From assembly GCF_965638725.1 (NCBI RefSeq), contig NC_134975.1, positions 1,934,179 through 1,998,178 on the forward strand: a stretch of 64,000 nucleotides of DNA, given 5' to 3'. The notes beneath the pieces were generated by a model, which was given only the letters and a program-made list of their open reading frames with translations, was not told the DNA's origin and did not search any database. Positions 1 through 12,900 of this stretch are shown here, piece after piece (within the stretch, counting starts at the first letter, position 1; each line of letters opens with the position of its first letter). The stretch comes from Aptenodytes patagonicus. Taxonomy: Eukaryota > Chordata > Aves > Sphenisciformes > Spheniscidae. The translations under genes were made by a program, and so were the position numbers.

Positions 1-953
1 TAACCTGGCCATCATCAATGTCCTGCAATGCTTGCTCGGTATTTATGCAGTCCTTGCCCCAAAAAGCTTCTGTTTTGACCAGCAGCGTTTCGTACCATTC
101 CTGGTGGTTTTCAATCCCAGCAGGATGGAAACACCGCCCTAGCACCTCCCCAGAGCCCCCCCCCCGTTCCCCCACTCCCACAAGGGCAGGTCCTGGGGCG
201 AAGCAAGAGGATCTGAATTGGAGCAGAGCAAGGAAATGACGAGCTGTTTGCTTTTGCACTCGCCGCTCCAACCACGGAGGTGGATAAACCGGCGCCTGGC
301 TGCTCCACAAATGTAGGTCACTCATTGTTGTCTGAGCAATGCTGGATTCTCGCAGGAGCTATCATTTGTCAGCTCAGAGCAGGCAACATGCCGACAGTCA
401 GATTCTGCAGCCACCCGTTTGGCGGGCAAGGAGAACAATCAGCTGGGTAGGACCAGGGCAAGTAAAAAGGGTTCACCGTGATCTTTTGGCACCCTTACCA
501 AAGGAGAGCGCGCACAACCCGTCGGTTTGTGTACAGAGCCTGCGTTAGGTTGCAGGTGAGCTCGCACGTGAGCTCGCTGCCTCCTTGCAGTGAAGAGATA
601 AGAGACAGCAGCCAACGCGAGGCGCAGCAGCTGAAAGGAAAAGCCACAGACCCTCTTTGAGCTGCTGTGCGGGTTCAGTGGGCTCTGCTAACACAAGCAG
701 CCCTGGCTGCGAGAGGGGCCTTTCGCCAGCCCAAAACCCACAGGGCAGCGTGGTGTGGGGACGAGGGGATCAGAGGCAGCTGGTGCTGAGCGCCTGCGGG
801 CGGCAGCAGCAGGGCTGGCAACAGCCCCCGCTGCATTTTGGTTTGCTGAACCCGCCGGCTGTTATTTTTCCCCCCTCGCCCTGTCGGCAGCAACCCAAGC
901 CCACGTGCCCCCAGTCAGGCTTCAAAGCCCTTACCAAAAAAAGTACTGGTTAC
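1..953 (-). other. TFCP2: TFCP2 intron, downstream part (cut by window edge)
   Basis: This lies downstream, in the sense of transcription, of the last TFCP2 exon visible here. The exon at 954-1041 ends with a donor-like GTAACC on the minus strand. I translated both strands and found none of the remaining C-terminal TFCP2 sequence (about 90 residues in the human protein), so those exons must lie beyond position 1. No repeat or RNA gene was recognised in the segment. Confidence 0.7.
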
Positions 954-3900
954 TGTGTCCCCGTCCTCGTGTTTCTGCTGGAGGTCCCTCAGCTGCTGGG
1001 ACTCCTGACACACGTAGATGGTCAGTCTGGGCCGCACCATCCTATGGACAGAACAGTGAATGGGCACCATCGGATTTGCTCAAGGACGCCTCTAGCTCCC
1101 GACACTTTGCCAGCGCTCTTCCCTCCCCAGTATCCTCAGAAGGAAAAGAGGAGATCGACAAACTCATCTTGAAGCAAAACCATCGTGGTCGTCCCCACCT
1201 TGCTGATGCAGCAAAGGTTTTTGTGAGAAGGGGACGAAGTCGGCATGGGGACATGGTGCCAGCTGGCTACCGAGCAGCTAACTCGGACGGTCCGCTCCCG
1301 AGGACAGAGCGGCCGTGGTCCACACCGAGCTCTGCTGGTAACACGCACGCTCCTTCTCGTTCAGAGTCTCATTTTGCAGTGCAAAAGCCGGCAGCGTCTC
1401 CCGTCCTTCCTGCCCTTCTCCCCAGCGCAGCGCGACTGCGTTTCCCCGCTATCTCCCCAGCCATCGGAGGCAGTACATTAAGCCCCTGGAATGCTTCCCA
1501 CCCGCGCAGCTCTTGCAGCCGCATATCAGAAACCCGCACCAATGCCTCCCCAGACCTTCCCTCCCAAATACAGCCCACCCTGTGCCCTGTGCCTCTCTGG
1601 CCGGCTGCAGCGGCACCTTCTGAAATGCTCCAGCTCAGACAGGAGGTCAGTGAAACACCAGTCCCTGCTTCTTCGGGGAAAGGTGCAAAGGAATATTCCC
1701 TTTCTGGGAAGGTAATTCCACTGAGAGGTGGTTCAGAGGACAGAGGAAACAAGTACTGTATCGGCAGGACTTTCTGGCTTGTGGCTGGATTCTCTGACAC
1801 TCAAAGAGTAGGATAATTTCTAACGCTTCTCTCCCACATGGATTTTCTTCCCTAAATTGTCTCCGGAGCGGTTACCCTGCTGGCTAAGTTATCAAATTTG
1901 ACTGAAAGAGGTTCAGGAAGGTTAATGAAACTCTGTTCTCTCTAATAGCAAGAGCCAAGCAAACAGGCTAAAACAAACACAATTTACCTACCATCCACAA
2001 TCGGCTTTTAAGCAAACAACATACCGTCCTTTTAACGCGTTGAAGAGCCTGATGCCATCTGCAGGGCCACAGATCTGGATAACGTCTTCTCTGGTCAGCT
2101 TCAGTAAGTCTGCACCTACAGTTTTAAAAATCAAAAGGAGAGAAAGTCACACAATCCAGCCCAAAGTGTCCAGGATGAGGGGGGGCTCTGGGCACCGCAG
2201 CTGTGCCAGCTTCCCCTCCTCCCGCTCGCAGAGCTCACCCCGTTCCCAAATTGCTTTTGCCTTCTGCTAACAACCTCCCCCTGCTTCCCCCAGAAGGACA
2301 CTCGCAAGATTTTTTTCCAGACTGGTTTTGCAAGAGCGTGTTTCGGCACAACCCTGTGTCCCGCATTATCATTTACAGCCGGCTATCCAGCGCCTCGGCG
2401 ACCCTGGATAATGGAGGCCGTATCACCAGGGAAGGAGAGGAAAATAAATGCGAAGCATTTCTTTACACACAGTGCTTTCCCTCAGATCAGCATTTCTCAG
2501 CTTGTTTTAAGATCGGAGGGTGCTGTGAGCTCTTGGAAGAGAAACCACCCCAGTCCCCACTATTTTGCCAGTTGAGAGCAAGGTGAGAAATGAAGAACAC
2601 AGCTTTCAGGGAGCCACGTTTTATTGTGTTACAAAAAAGACGAGATTTTTAAAAACATTTATATGTGCAACGGTAACATGGAGATGGCCTCAGGAGCAAG
2701 AGGAGGCAGAGCGACTCGGCACAGAGAAGGGGCAGACACGGAGGGGACGCCGTAACTTACCTGAGAAGTTTCTGAAAAGCCGAGAAAAAGTGGAGAAGCG
2801 GTTTCGGTGCAGCCACTGCTGGGCCTCCTGGGGCGTGCTGGTGGGCAAGAGGTTCTGCAACGTAGGAAAACAAGGGTCACGGCCTCAGAGGTGACGGGGA
2901 AGCATTTCCACTGAGGAATGAACACAGCTCAGTCAGTGTTTATAATCACAGTCTTAAATCGAGACCCTAGTGAGCCAGGCTCGCAGCACGCGCACAATCA
3001 AGGCTGCAGCCTGGACAGGTTTTGATTTAAAAGGCTTCAGAGGGACAGAGAAAGAGGAAGGAAACAAAGGGGAAAGCACAGTGAAGATCAAGGCAATAAG
3101 TAAAGGTCACAGCGAACTACAAAAAGCTTGCTCACAGCTCCGCATCGCTGTACTGGACATTTTTCACCCTGTGACCTCTTTTTCCAACTAGGAGTCAAAA
3201 AGAAGTTATAACTCCCCAAAGATGTTAAACTAGAGCAGTTTCTTCCCCAGCAAACTACAGCCACCCTCGAACCCACCCCCGCTCCATCCCAAAATCCCGT
3301 TTTCTGACCTGTGCACCATCCTTACCACAAGCATAAGCTCTGAGGTGTGACTTACATCTGCGATCGGAGGGGGTGGCTCGGGCTGATGGTTTGGAGAGCC
3401 ATTGCTAGGTTGGGGAAGAGAGCCAGACAGAGCAGAACACGAGGTTAGCGCCGCTCTTCCCCTTCCGGCACGGGATCCCGGCAGGCAGCAACCACCACCC
3501 TCCAAGTCCCATAACCAAGACCACCGAAACCCAGGGATAGACGGCTACGTGGCTGCGGCAACACCATCACTGTTGCAGCGCGATACTTTGCAAGAATGAA
3601 CGGCTTGCGTGGGAGTATTAACATGATGGGGAAAGACAGAGCGAAGCAGGCTGGAAGCTAAACCGCTGCTCAAATGCACACAGGCTTCTGGTGCAAGAGC
3701 CGAGCTCTGCTGCAGCCGGGAGAGGTTAATGGCGCTCAGCTTCAAGAGCTTTAATTCGCTTTTCCCCCACTGACACGGCCTCTTAGGCTGCTTCCACCCC
3801 CTGTACACCTTGGAACCAGGCCCTTCCTTTCGCTAGCGGTCACCGCCAGCTCAGACACATCAATCTCTCGTGCAAGGCAGAAATCGAGAGCCAGCCAGCC

Positions 3901-6900
3901 TCTCCTCCGGACTTACCCTTCGCCAATGGAAAAACTGCTGTGGGAACTGTTGAAGCCAGGGGATGGCGCGTTATTGACGTACGTTATCTCTGGCCAGGGA
4001 GAACACTAGAAAGGAAAACCCAGAAGGGTCACAGGATTGCTTTGAACAAGCGTGCACATCTGCTCTGGTCAGCACAGGTTAACAGCTATTTGCTGACCAA
4101 CAACCGACTACGAAACAGAATTAAAGAATAAAGTAGGGGATTAAAAGAAGCCACGGCAATCCACTGCAGATGGTCACAAAGCTCAGATTTAGTGATTCTT
4201 AATCTCAAAAGTCACAAAATTCCAACGCAGTGAGATCTGGGATCTAAACCATCGCTCTGGCACTGGGCTGACACACACGGTGCCTGCCAGCCTGGGCACC
4301 TCCGTGCAGCAAGCCCCACAGTGGATCGAGCCTGAATCGGGCACTGACAAGCGTCCCCAAATTCACCCGGGGCAGGACAAGGGCTCCCTCCTCGGGGCTG
4401 TTCAGCACCGACCCCTCAGATGATCGCATTTTAACAGACCGACACTTTCCACTAGCACAAGGAGGAAACAACGGGGTTTTCTGCCAGCTCACCACCCCAG
4501 GGGCCAGTTGCCACACGGGCAAAACAAAGCTTGCAGGGAGAGGTAAAAATCTTTTATTAGATGATCTATTACAGTGAGGAAAAAACCATCATGTTTCCAG
4601 GCACAAGGGTCCTTTTTCAGGTCTAGTAAGAAACACCTCCTCTGCCTACAAAATTTATCTTGCTTTTGTCTTCAGCTATTAACAACTTGGCCAAACGTTT
4701 CAAAGCAGAACAGCCAGTTCCTTGCCACCTGCGAGTGAGGTAAGCCAGGTTTCGTTAAAACAACGACGCCAGCCGCTGCAGGAAAGAACACCCCACCTCT
4801 GTGAGTATCGTAGTTTCGTAGGAAGGCTGGTATTTCTCTTTCTCATGAGGCGTCCGCTTCTCCATCTTTTCCCTGTCCGTCTTCTGCTTCCGATCAGCTC
4901 CTTTGGGCTGGAAAGGAGATATTCCTGTTAGAACAGCAGCATGGAAGGGCGGCAGCAGACAGCTGGATAGATGTGCAAGAAATGCAAGAAGCAGAAAAGG
5001 TGACTCATCCTTCTACTCACCCCCTTGTTGCTTTGCAGAGGGAAAAGGAAGAGGGCTGGGACTATCTGCACAGAGAATTAACTACGGTGACAGCATTACT
5101 TCTCTAACAACCCCAGTATCCTGATCTACCCACGCCCCTAAAATGGGGCCCAGAACATCTGAACGAGGAGGGGAAACGTTTTTCAGAAGAAACTTCTCCC
5201 GACAGCATACGTTGCCTCTAGGGGGACAAAGGCCGGTTTCTGGTGTCACATATCTGAGCTGCGTCTTCTGCACCTTCATCAACCACTTTGAGAGGCAGCA
5301 TTTCAGTGGCACAAACTGCACCAGAACATGAGAGAGCTCAATTATGTCCTTGCCTTTGCCACGACCTTGAAAAACCATGCGCTTTCTCGTATGCAAGATT
5401 AAGATGATTTTACTTGCTGCCTTTATCGAATGCTGAAGGCTCTGGGGAAAACAGCAAGGAAGAGAGTGCCGAGATAACCACCAAAGCTATCCCGGTGCTC
5501 CCCTCGGCAGAACCCTAAAGAAATTCCCTTAAAACTTGGCTGCGCACAGGCTCTGCCTTGGCTCCTCTGCCTGCACTCGCAAGCAAAAGGAATTTGGCCT
5601 CGGTGGACCAACACAGCTGCCTGCCAACATGCGGACGCCTCCCGAGAGGGTGAGCGGCATCCATGGCACCGGTGGGAAAGTTTTAGGACTGCAAATACAG
5701 CCGGGCACCACAGCCTTCCCGCTCCCCCAAGCTCCAAATTTCTTTTCCTCTGGACAGCAAAACTGAGACCTGAACAAACTACCACCATGCTCCGAGCTGG
5801 GCGAGGAGGTGCTGCTTAGCTGTGGCTTGACTAGCCAGTTCCTGCCGTGAAAATCTAATGGTTGCTCTTATCATTCCATGGTCAGCGTGCTTCTCCGGAG
5901 GCTAGAAAGGATCTGTGCTCCAGGCACCGACGAGCGTGGGTAAGGGGCCCTCAGTGGCTATTTCGAAAGCACTGAAACGCTCCCAGCTTTGAGGGGCAGA
6001 GGGGAGAAAGGAAAGAGCAGGGCAGGAGCCCGAATCACATTAACTCACAGATGAAGGACAGCCTGCGGCGAACAGGTCTCACACAGGCACAGGGAAACAC
6101 ACACACGGTGTTGAGCCTGCTGCCCAAACAGCGGCCCCGACCCCAGGAGAGCGGCTGCGTCAAACGAGCAGGAGAGAAGGCCGAGACCATCTGAGACCAT
6201 CCTCTGCAGGGAGACTGTGCCTGAAGCCACAGCTTCACTGCTTTGGGTTTTCCTGGTTCAAGGTCATCAGAGCCAAAAAAATCCACCCCATCCCCTGGCA
6301 CGCAGAGCTGAAGCTCAGTAGAAACACAGCGCCAGATGCCTCGTAGTCTCAGTCCTCCGGGTGCTCGTTTGCGACCAGCTTTATCCCTTAACTCCCAACT
6401 CCGCAGCCATCCGCTTAGGCTATTCGCATCGAGATACCAGCCAGAGCTCAAACAAGCCCTAACAAATCACACCCCTGCCTTCGAAACGTTATAATCCAAA
6501 TAGGCAAAAGAGAAGAGAGAGAAGGGGAAAGATGCCAAGTCAACAGCAGCGGGTCATGCTGCCCGATATCCCACAGCAACTTCATGGCAGGACTGCAAAG
6601 AGCACAGGCGCCCGGCCGGGCAACCGACCCCGCTGCGTGCCAAGTGCCCCTGGAGGGAGAAGAACAGAGGAGCCACGGCCAAGATTTCACGTGGTGTTAC
6701 AGGGAGGACGGGGTAACGGAGGCAACCTCAGCGTGCCAGACAGCGTGGGCACGGCATGCCCCCACTTATTCCCTGCACAGCCGCCCCTGCGGCACGACAC
6801 CTGGGCGCTGCTGCGTGCACGACCCTTCTCAGCCACCCACGCCATGGTGCTGCCGTGGCTGCCACCGCCAGGTCGTGGCTTTGGGTTTCTGCAAACGATT

Positions 6901-9900
6901 CGCACCAGACGCCTGCGCCGCTGGAGAGGCCGGATCCAGACGGACCATCAGATGCAGACCGACCATCAGATGCAGGTAATAATAAAGCAAGGAGTTTAGA
7001 CAGACGCCAAAGCTCCTCGGAGGATCTCCCAAGCTGATAAGACTCAGGACTAAACGTGGGAGGTTTCAGTCAGAGGCAACACAACCCACGTTCTCCCTGT
7101 ACGTTGTTCTTGGCTTACTGGTTTTGTAGCCTCGACGGTATCCAGACTCGATCGACAGAGAGGAACCAGGGAGAGAACGGCAACGCAAGACCAGAAGGAC
7201 CAAGAGGCCCTTCTGCAGGCAAGCTTGGCCACTGTCCTGCACCCGTGACATTCACTGGGGCTGCAGCGTGAACTGGGACTGACTCCCAGTTTGTTTCCTA
7301 GCGGGGAAAGGACACCAACGGGCCGAGGTACCTTGAAGACCTTGATCTGGCAGCTGGCAGAGTGCAGGTGCTCTGTGTACTCCCCGTTCTCGTTCTCCTT
7401 AAACGTGTCTATCTGGACCCGAAAAGGTACCCCCTTCTCTCCTCCATGCTTCCGCATGGTGAACTCCGTGCTGATACAGTGAACCTGGGGGAAGGCAAGG
7501 CATCCTGCGGTTAGTAATTCTGCCGTGTTTGACTGACCACAAACTTCCCATTCCCCTCGTGGGAGCCAGGACAGCACTCGCGTGAAGGGCAAGCCGGTGA
7601 GAAGGGCGAAATACAGAGCTGGGATGGGACCACACCGAGTACCCCCAGCGTTAAGGAGTTAAGGGGATGCCACAGCAGAGGTGGAGTCACATTCTTCCAA
7701 CGAGTTTTGCAACCTCTCCATGTTACAGGCAAGCCCCAGATCAGCAGGGCAGAGAGTTCGGCTGCACCAGCCTCCACGCGCTGCAGCCTGTTTATTCTAG
7801 GCGGGAGGGCCAGACTTCAAGAGGTATTTTAGGCAGCTGGCGAGATGTGCAAAAGCATCTAAGCAAGATGGAGACCCAAATCACGAAACCAGCGGGACCT
7901 AAAACCACCACAAAAATGTGTAAAACAACTTATTGGTGGTCAGCTGTGCCTGTGCCTTGCTAGCGCATGAACTGCTGCTCTCTTGCGTTGCTTGAGGCAG
8001 GAGGTAGGGTGTATTGCGGTTGACATCCTTCTACCACTGTAGCATCTGGCTGCTATTTCAGAGCTCTGAGCCAAAAAAGCACCTCTCTCCCCCTTGGAAA
8101 ACTTTTATTTTTTTCCCCTAGGCCCCCGCAACAGGAGTTTCCCCACTTCTCCTCTTTTACCTGGATAAACACAGAAGTCCTCTTTGAAGGATCCCATAGA
8201 AACTCCACTGTATTGAGCTGGGTTGGGTTTGCTCTAGGGTCAATGATGCCCACGGACATTGGGATATCTGTAGGGGCACATACGGAGAACAAGCTGCGGT
8301 TTGTAGTAGAAGGAGGAGATTCTCAGGGAACATATGGAAGAACCAACCACGTCTCTCAAAGTGCAGAATCGTGACAGCGTTTTGTCCCTTAAAGTCAAGG
8401 GACCGGGAGCCCGGCCGGAGGCACTTCAGGCACCCACATCTCCTCCAGCCCCAGCCAAGGTGCTGCCACGGGGACTCACCTATGTCCAGTATCCTGTCCC
8501 CAGGCCTGTTCCACCGCCAGCCCTCCAGCTGCTGATGCTCTGTGTACTGCAGCCGCCGGTCATGAAACACCACCCGGAATATGCTCTAGAGGGGAAGAAA
8601 CAGTCAGTGCCTGGGGCTGCCCCAGGAAACCCGACAGTCTTCAAGCTGCGAGGCATTTCCCACTCTCAGAGGGGAGCTGAGGGGCCTGAAGGCTTCACGG
8701 AGGAGACAAAGAAAGCCCAGAAGGACCCTTGGGATGGAAGCATGAAGGCGGCAGCTTATCCTTCCCGAACGCTAAGCAATCGGCAATCGCCTCTTGGCTT
8801 GACCCCAGGAGACTGGTTGGGCACCACCAGCCAGGCTGGTCTCAACAGGGTGGGAGAAGGGGAAAGGGAAAATAAACCCCCAGCCAAGCCAGACCTATCC
8901 CACACACGCTGTCACGGAGGCCGCTGCAGGAACGCAGGACAAGACCTCGCTCGCTGCTCCCTACGGCAGGGGACGGCTCCAGCTGGACATGCGTCCCCGT
9001 GCTCTCCGCTTACCTTTACCAGTTTCCCATTTATCTCTGGCAACTCCCCAATTTTCCTGTTGTCCAGCATCCGGATTTCATAGGACTGCCCTGAGGGAAA
9101 GAAGACAAGGGCACCTGGTGGTTAGTCTGGGGATGGACCTTGGCTGCCGCCCCTCCTCTGGCGCTTTGACATCTTCTGCCACACCAGACACGCCACTTGA
9201 TCTTCCGGCCATGTTTTAGTGGGGGGTCATAGGAGCACGAGCCATTAGAGCCACAGCTCTAACACCCCTCTCCAGGAACAGATAATCCTCCCCCTTCCTG
9301 CAGCAGTACTTTCCAGGAATTACCCTTATTACCCCAAGACCAAGAACAGGGAAGAAATCGATTACACAAGCTTCATCTGGCTTTGGTCGCCAACCCTGAT
9401 CTTCCAGTTCTACTTGAAAGCAGCGGGTACAGCTTGAACCTGTAAAACACACCCGCTGCAGAGCACCCCGGCACGGATACGTCAGTTAACCACCTTACAC
9501 CGCGCAGATTTTAATTAGGTTAAATCCTACAGGCGATTCACCGCCGTAAGCAGAGGGCAGGCAGCAAGGCGAAGGAGGTGGTGCTTCCAAACAGGAGCAA
9601 CCTGGGGTTTACTATCAAGGCACTTTCTGTTCCCAAGGGGGAATTTCCAAAGGCAGAATTTTCTTTTTCAGGGTGTTTACACGAGGCGTGCACGGCCTGC
9701 GCAGGACACGGGGCTTCTCTCACCTTGGTTGAGATAGGTGAGCGTTTCGTCATGGAGCTTGACGGCAGGGGAAGTGGCGGCACACAGCACGTACTGGAAA
9801 GGCAGAATTTTGTTCTCGTTTTCAGGAGGCAAACTCGATTCTTCCTGCTTGAAGATAGGCAGGGCAAGGACGTCGCTGCAAAGAGATTTGTCAAGACAGA

Positions 9901-12900
9901 TTCATTTCAGCTCTGGCTACAGAGGGATGATGCATTTGGTATTTAGTTCCTCCTCCTGGAAGAGCTTTGAGCTTTTTTTAGTTAAAAAAACCCCCCACAT
10001 ACCCTGACATCTCTCTGCAGAACTGCAAAGGAGCATTAAAGCAGACCGAGTAGTCTGAGAAGAGGACCTGACACCTGCTCTTGCTAAAGCTTTTTTCAAG
10101 TTAGCCTCCCTACCCTCCCAAAACCCACACATTTCTTGCTTCGAAGCTAAGAGACAACAGAGTTTGTGTTTCAGACTGGAGCCCAGCTCCTCCGGCAGCG
10201 CGACTCCTGCGCCATTTTGCAGCAGCTCTGCACTGATGCACAAGACAGACGCCTGCAGAACGACATCCGTGTCGCGCCGATAAACACCCATCCTCTTCCT
10301 CGTGGTACTGGCCTGCTCACCTCCGCCAGCAAACTGGCCCCTAACCCTTTCCCCTGGTCCAAGCAGGGCGGCCAGGGGCTTGTTTGCCCTCCAGGAGAGG
10401 CTTGGCAGGAATTTGAAGTCTTGCTCAGGTCAAGGTCACCCATTTTTTTGCCATCGCCTCCTCCGTGCTTATAAAAGCCCCCCACCGCCCCAGTGAGCAG
10501 GGGTGTCAGCTAAAGTGGAGGCAGAGACCACGGGGCACATCGGAAGGGGGGGACACAGAGTCAGAGCTCCAAACCCTCCCTCCCGCAGCCGCAACTGCTG
10601 CATGACGCACACAAGCATCTCGGTGGAGCAAATCCTGCAGGCTCCCGCGCGGAAAGAGCCCTTCTGGCACAGAGGCAGCGGGAGGAAGACCCCCAGCTTT
10701 TCCCAAAGCTTTCATCGACAAGCCCCCAGACCCAAGAGCCCTTTGTGCTGGGCACCACACAACCAGCCAGCCCTGACCCAAACCAAGAGCCTGGGATGCC
10801 CACGGGGGTCAGAAGATACTGCGCGTCACTGGTGGCACAGCCCACGCCGTGGGTCCCCACGCCACGGGACGTGGGAGAGACCAGACCCAGGTTTCTGAGA
10901 CAACTGCAGGCACCTCTTTTATACCTTACAGGTCTGCCTCTTGCCGAAGGCCTGCATTTAACTCCTGCCCAGCCTGCACTTAACGACAGGAGGAACTGCC
11001 CTGGAGAGCCATCAGGATGGCTTCGCCACAAACCATTAACCAGCCCAAGCACCTTCCTGGCCATCAGGTTATACGAGATGAGTTATACGGGAGCTCCACA
11101 CTGTGCCACAGAGCGGCACGGAGCTGCTCCAGCTGGCACGAGCTTGGGCTCTTCGTCCTCTGGATGCTGTCACGCCGCTCTCGGTGCTGGCTGGGAAAAG
11201 CGAGGGTGTTCAAGCCCCGTGCTACCAACTCTTCCCGGGAGAAGGATGTCTCCAGGTCATTGCAACTACGCAAAAAGCTCGCCGTCTCCATTCCCCTGCA
11301 AACTCGGACGCTTTTCCACACTCAAAAGGCCACGTGGCAACAAGAACTTGCTGAATGTTACTTTAAAAGCCATCAGCGATACCCCCTGAGCGTACAGACA
11401 CGTATTTAATTGAAATTGTTTCAGAAGCTGACTCTCAGCAGTTGTTTTGAGCCATAACAATGGCCAAGAGCAATTACTCCATAGTGCATAAACCAGAACA
11501 TCCTCCCACTCATCCACACGAGCAGAGCCCGGGCAAACGCGCTCGAGCGCGGATGGGACCGCAGAGCTGCAGATCGGCTGCTGGGGCCACCCAGCACCAT
11601 CCCACCGCCCCCAGGTGAAACGCGGCATGGGGACAGAGCTATTCGGGTCCCGCTGAAGGGCAGCAGCGAAGCACTAAGCCCTGATGAAGAGTCAGGTCGC
11701 CTGCCCCTCCCGTTACAGGCTTTGGGCTCACGGGAATGCAAGGAAGGAGGAGTTAAATCAGCTTTTTTTTTTTCTTCCTTTAGTCAAACATTAAAAACCT
11801 TTCCCAAGTTAAAACTGGACTTACCTGGCCAAATACCAGCTCCCACCCTAACAGGGCTTTAACCCTTTGGTCTCAAGAGACCAAATATCCACCCTTCCTC
11901 CAGCGCTGTGCAAGTAACGCCTATCACTGCTGCCCAAACCCGAGCAGGAGAGCCCTTACCCGCCCAAATCCCAACTTATCAGACATTACACAGAGCCACG
12001 CGGATGCCCCGGTCTCGGCATCGACGACCCATCAAGGCGCGTGTACACAATTAGGCAAATTACACAACCCGGAGGACGAACTGCCCTGCAGCTCCCCCTC
12101 ATTAGCAGAGGAACGGCGTTTCCTCCCGCAGAAGGATTTCTCGCCCGAGCAGGCTGCCAAGGCAGGACGGAGCACGGATGTTCCTGATCCCTGTAAGAAG
12201 GCGCGAGGACGGGGAAAACCAGCACTAACCTGCTGTGCCCAGACAGACGGGAAAATTAATTTAAAGGCTACGCCCTGCACAAATTCTCCCGGCAGCTGGA
12301 GGAACGCAGGACGCACTTCTTCTGCACACATGAGCGTTCGTTTTCCTCGTAGGCTTTGACACGGCAATGATTCAATCCTACTTCTGCAGCCTCGGGACAC
12401 CTCGGTTTTTGCTTTGCCTCGCACAAAAAGAGTCTGGGTGAGGAAGAGGAAAAGCTCAACTGTGTTCTCCCAGCACGGTGAGCCAGCATATTGCTGTCAT
12501 CCCGGCTTTTTCACTCACTTTTCCCGTGCACGCGGAGCTCTCAGGCGATGCTGGATCCCCATTACGCAGCACAGCGGTCTGCTGTAATACCACAAGCTGC
12601 TTTGCAGGGCTCCAGAAGCTCCACACGGCCACTAACACTGCTCGGACGCCTGCCAAGAGGAACGGCAGAGCCATCCCTGCAAAACCTCCCCAAGTCCAGC
12701 CTCTAGATTTGCGTTCGCTAAGACCCCACATAACCACGACCTGAAACCCACATTTTATTGCAAGCTGCAGAAGGGGGAAAAAAAAAAAAAACTTAGGGTA
12801 GCTGCATCCCTGTATTTCTGGAACAAGAGTCCAACCCAATTAATCGGGAATAATCATCAAGCAAATGACGGTTTGCTTTTGCAAGCAGCTATTGGGGAAG

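Noticed and set aside
1-953. Remaining C-terminal exons of TFCP2
   Set aside because: The expected sequence (YHAIYLEELTAVELTEK-type) is not found on either strand, so these exons lie outside the window.
755-1816. 353-residue plus-strand open frame
   Set aside because: It overlaps a TFCP2 exon antisense, has no recognisable family and is Ser/Pro/Ala-rich as expected from GC-rich DNA.
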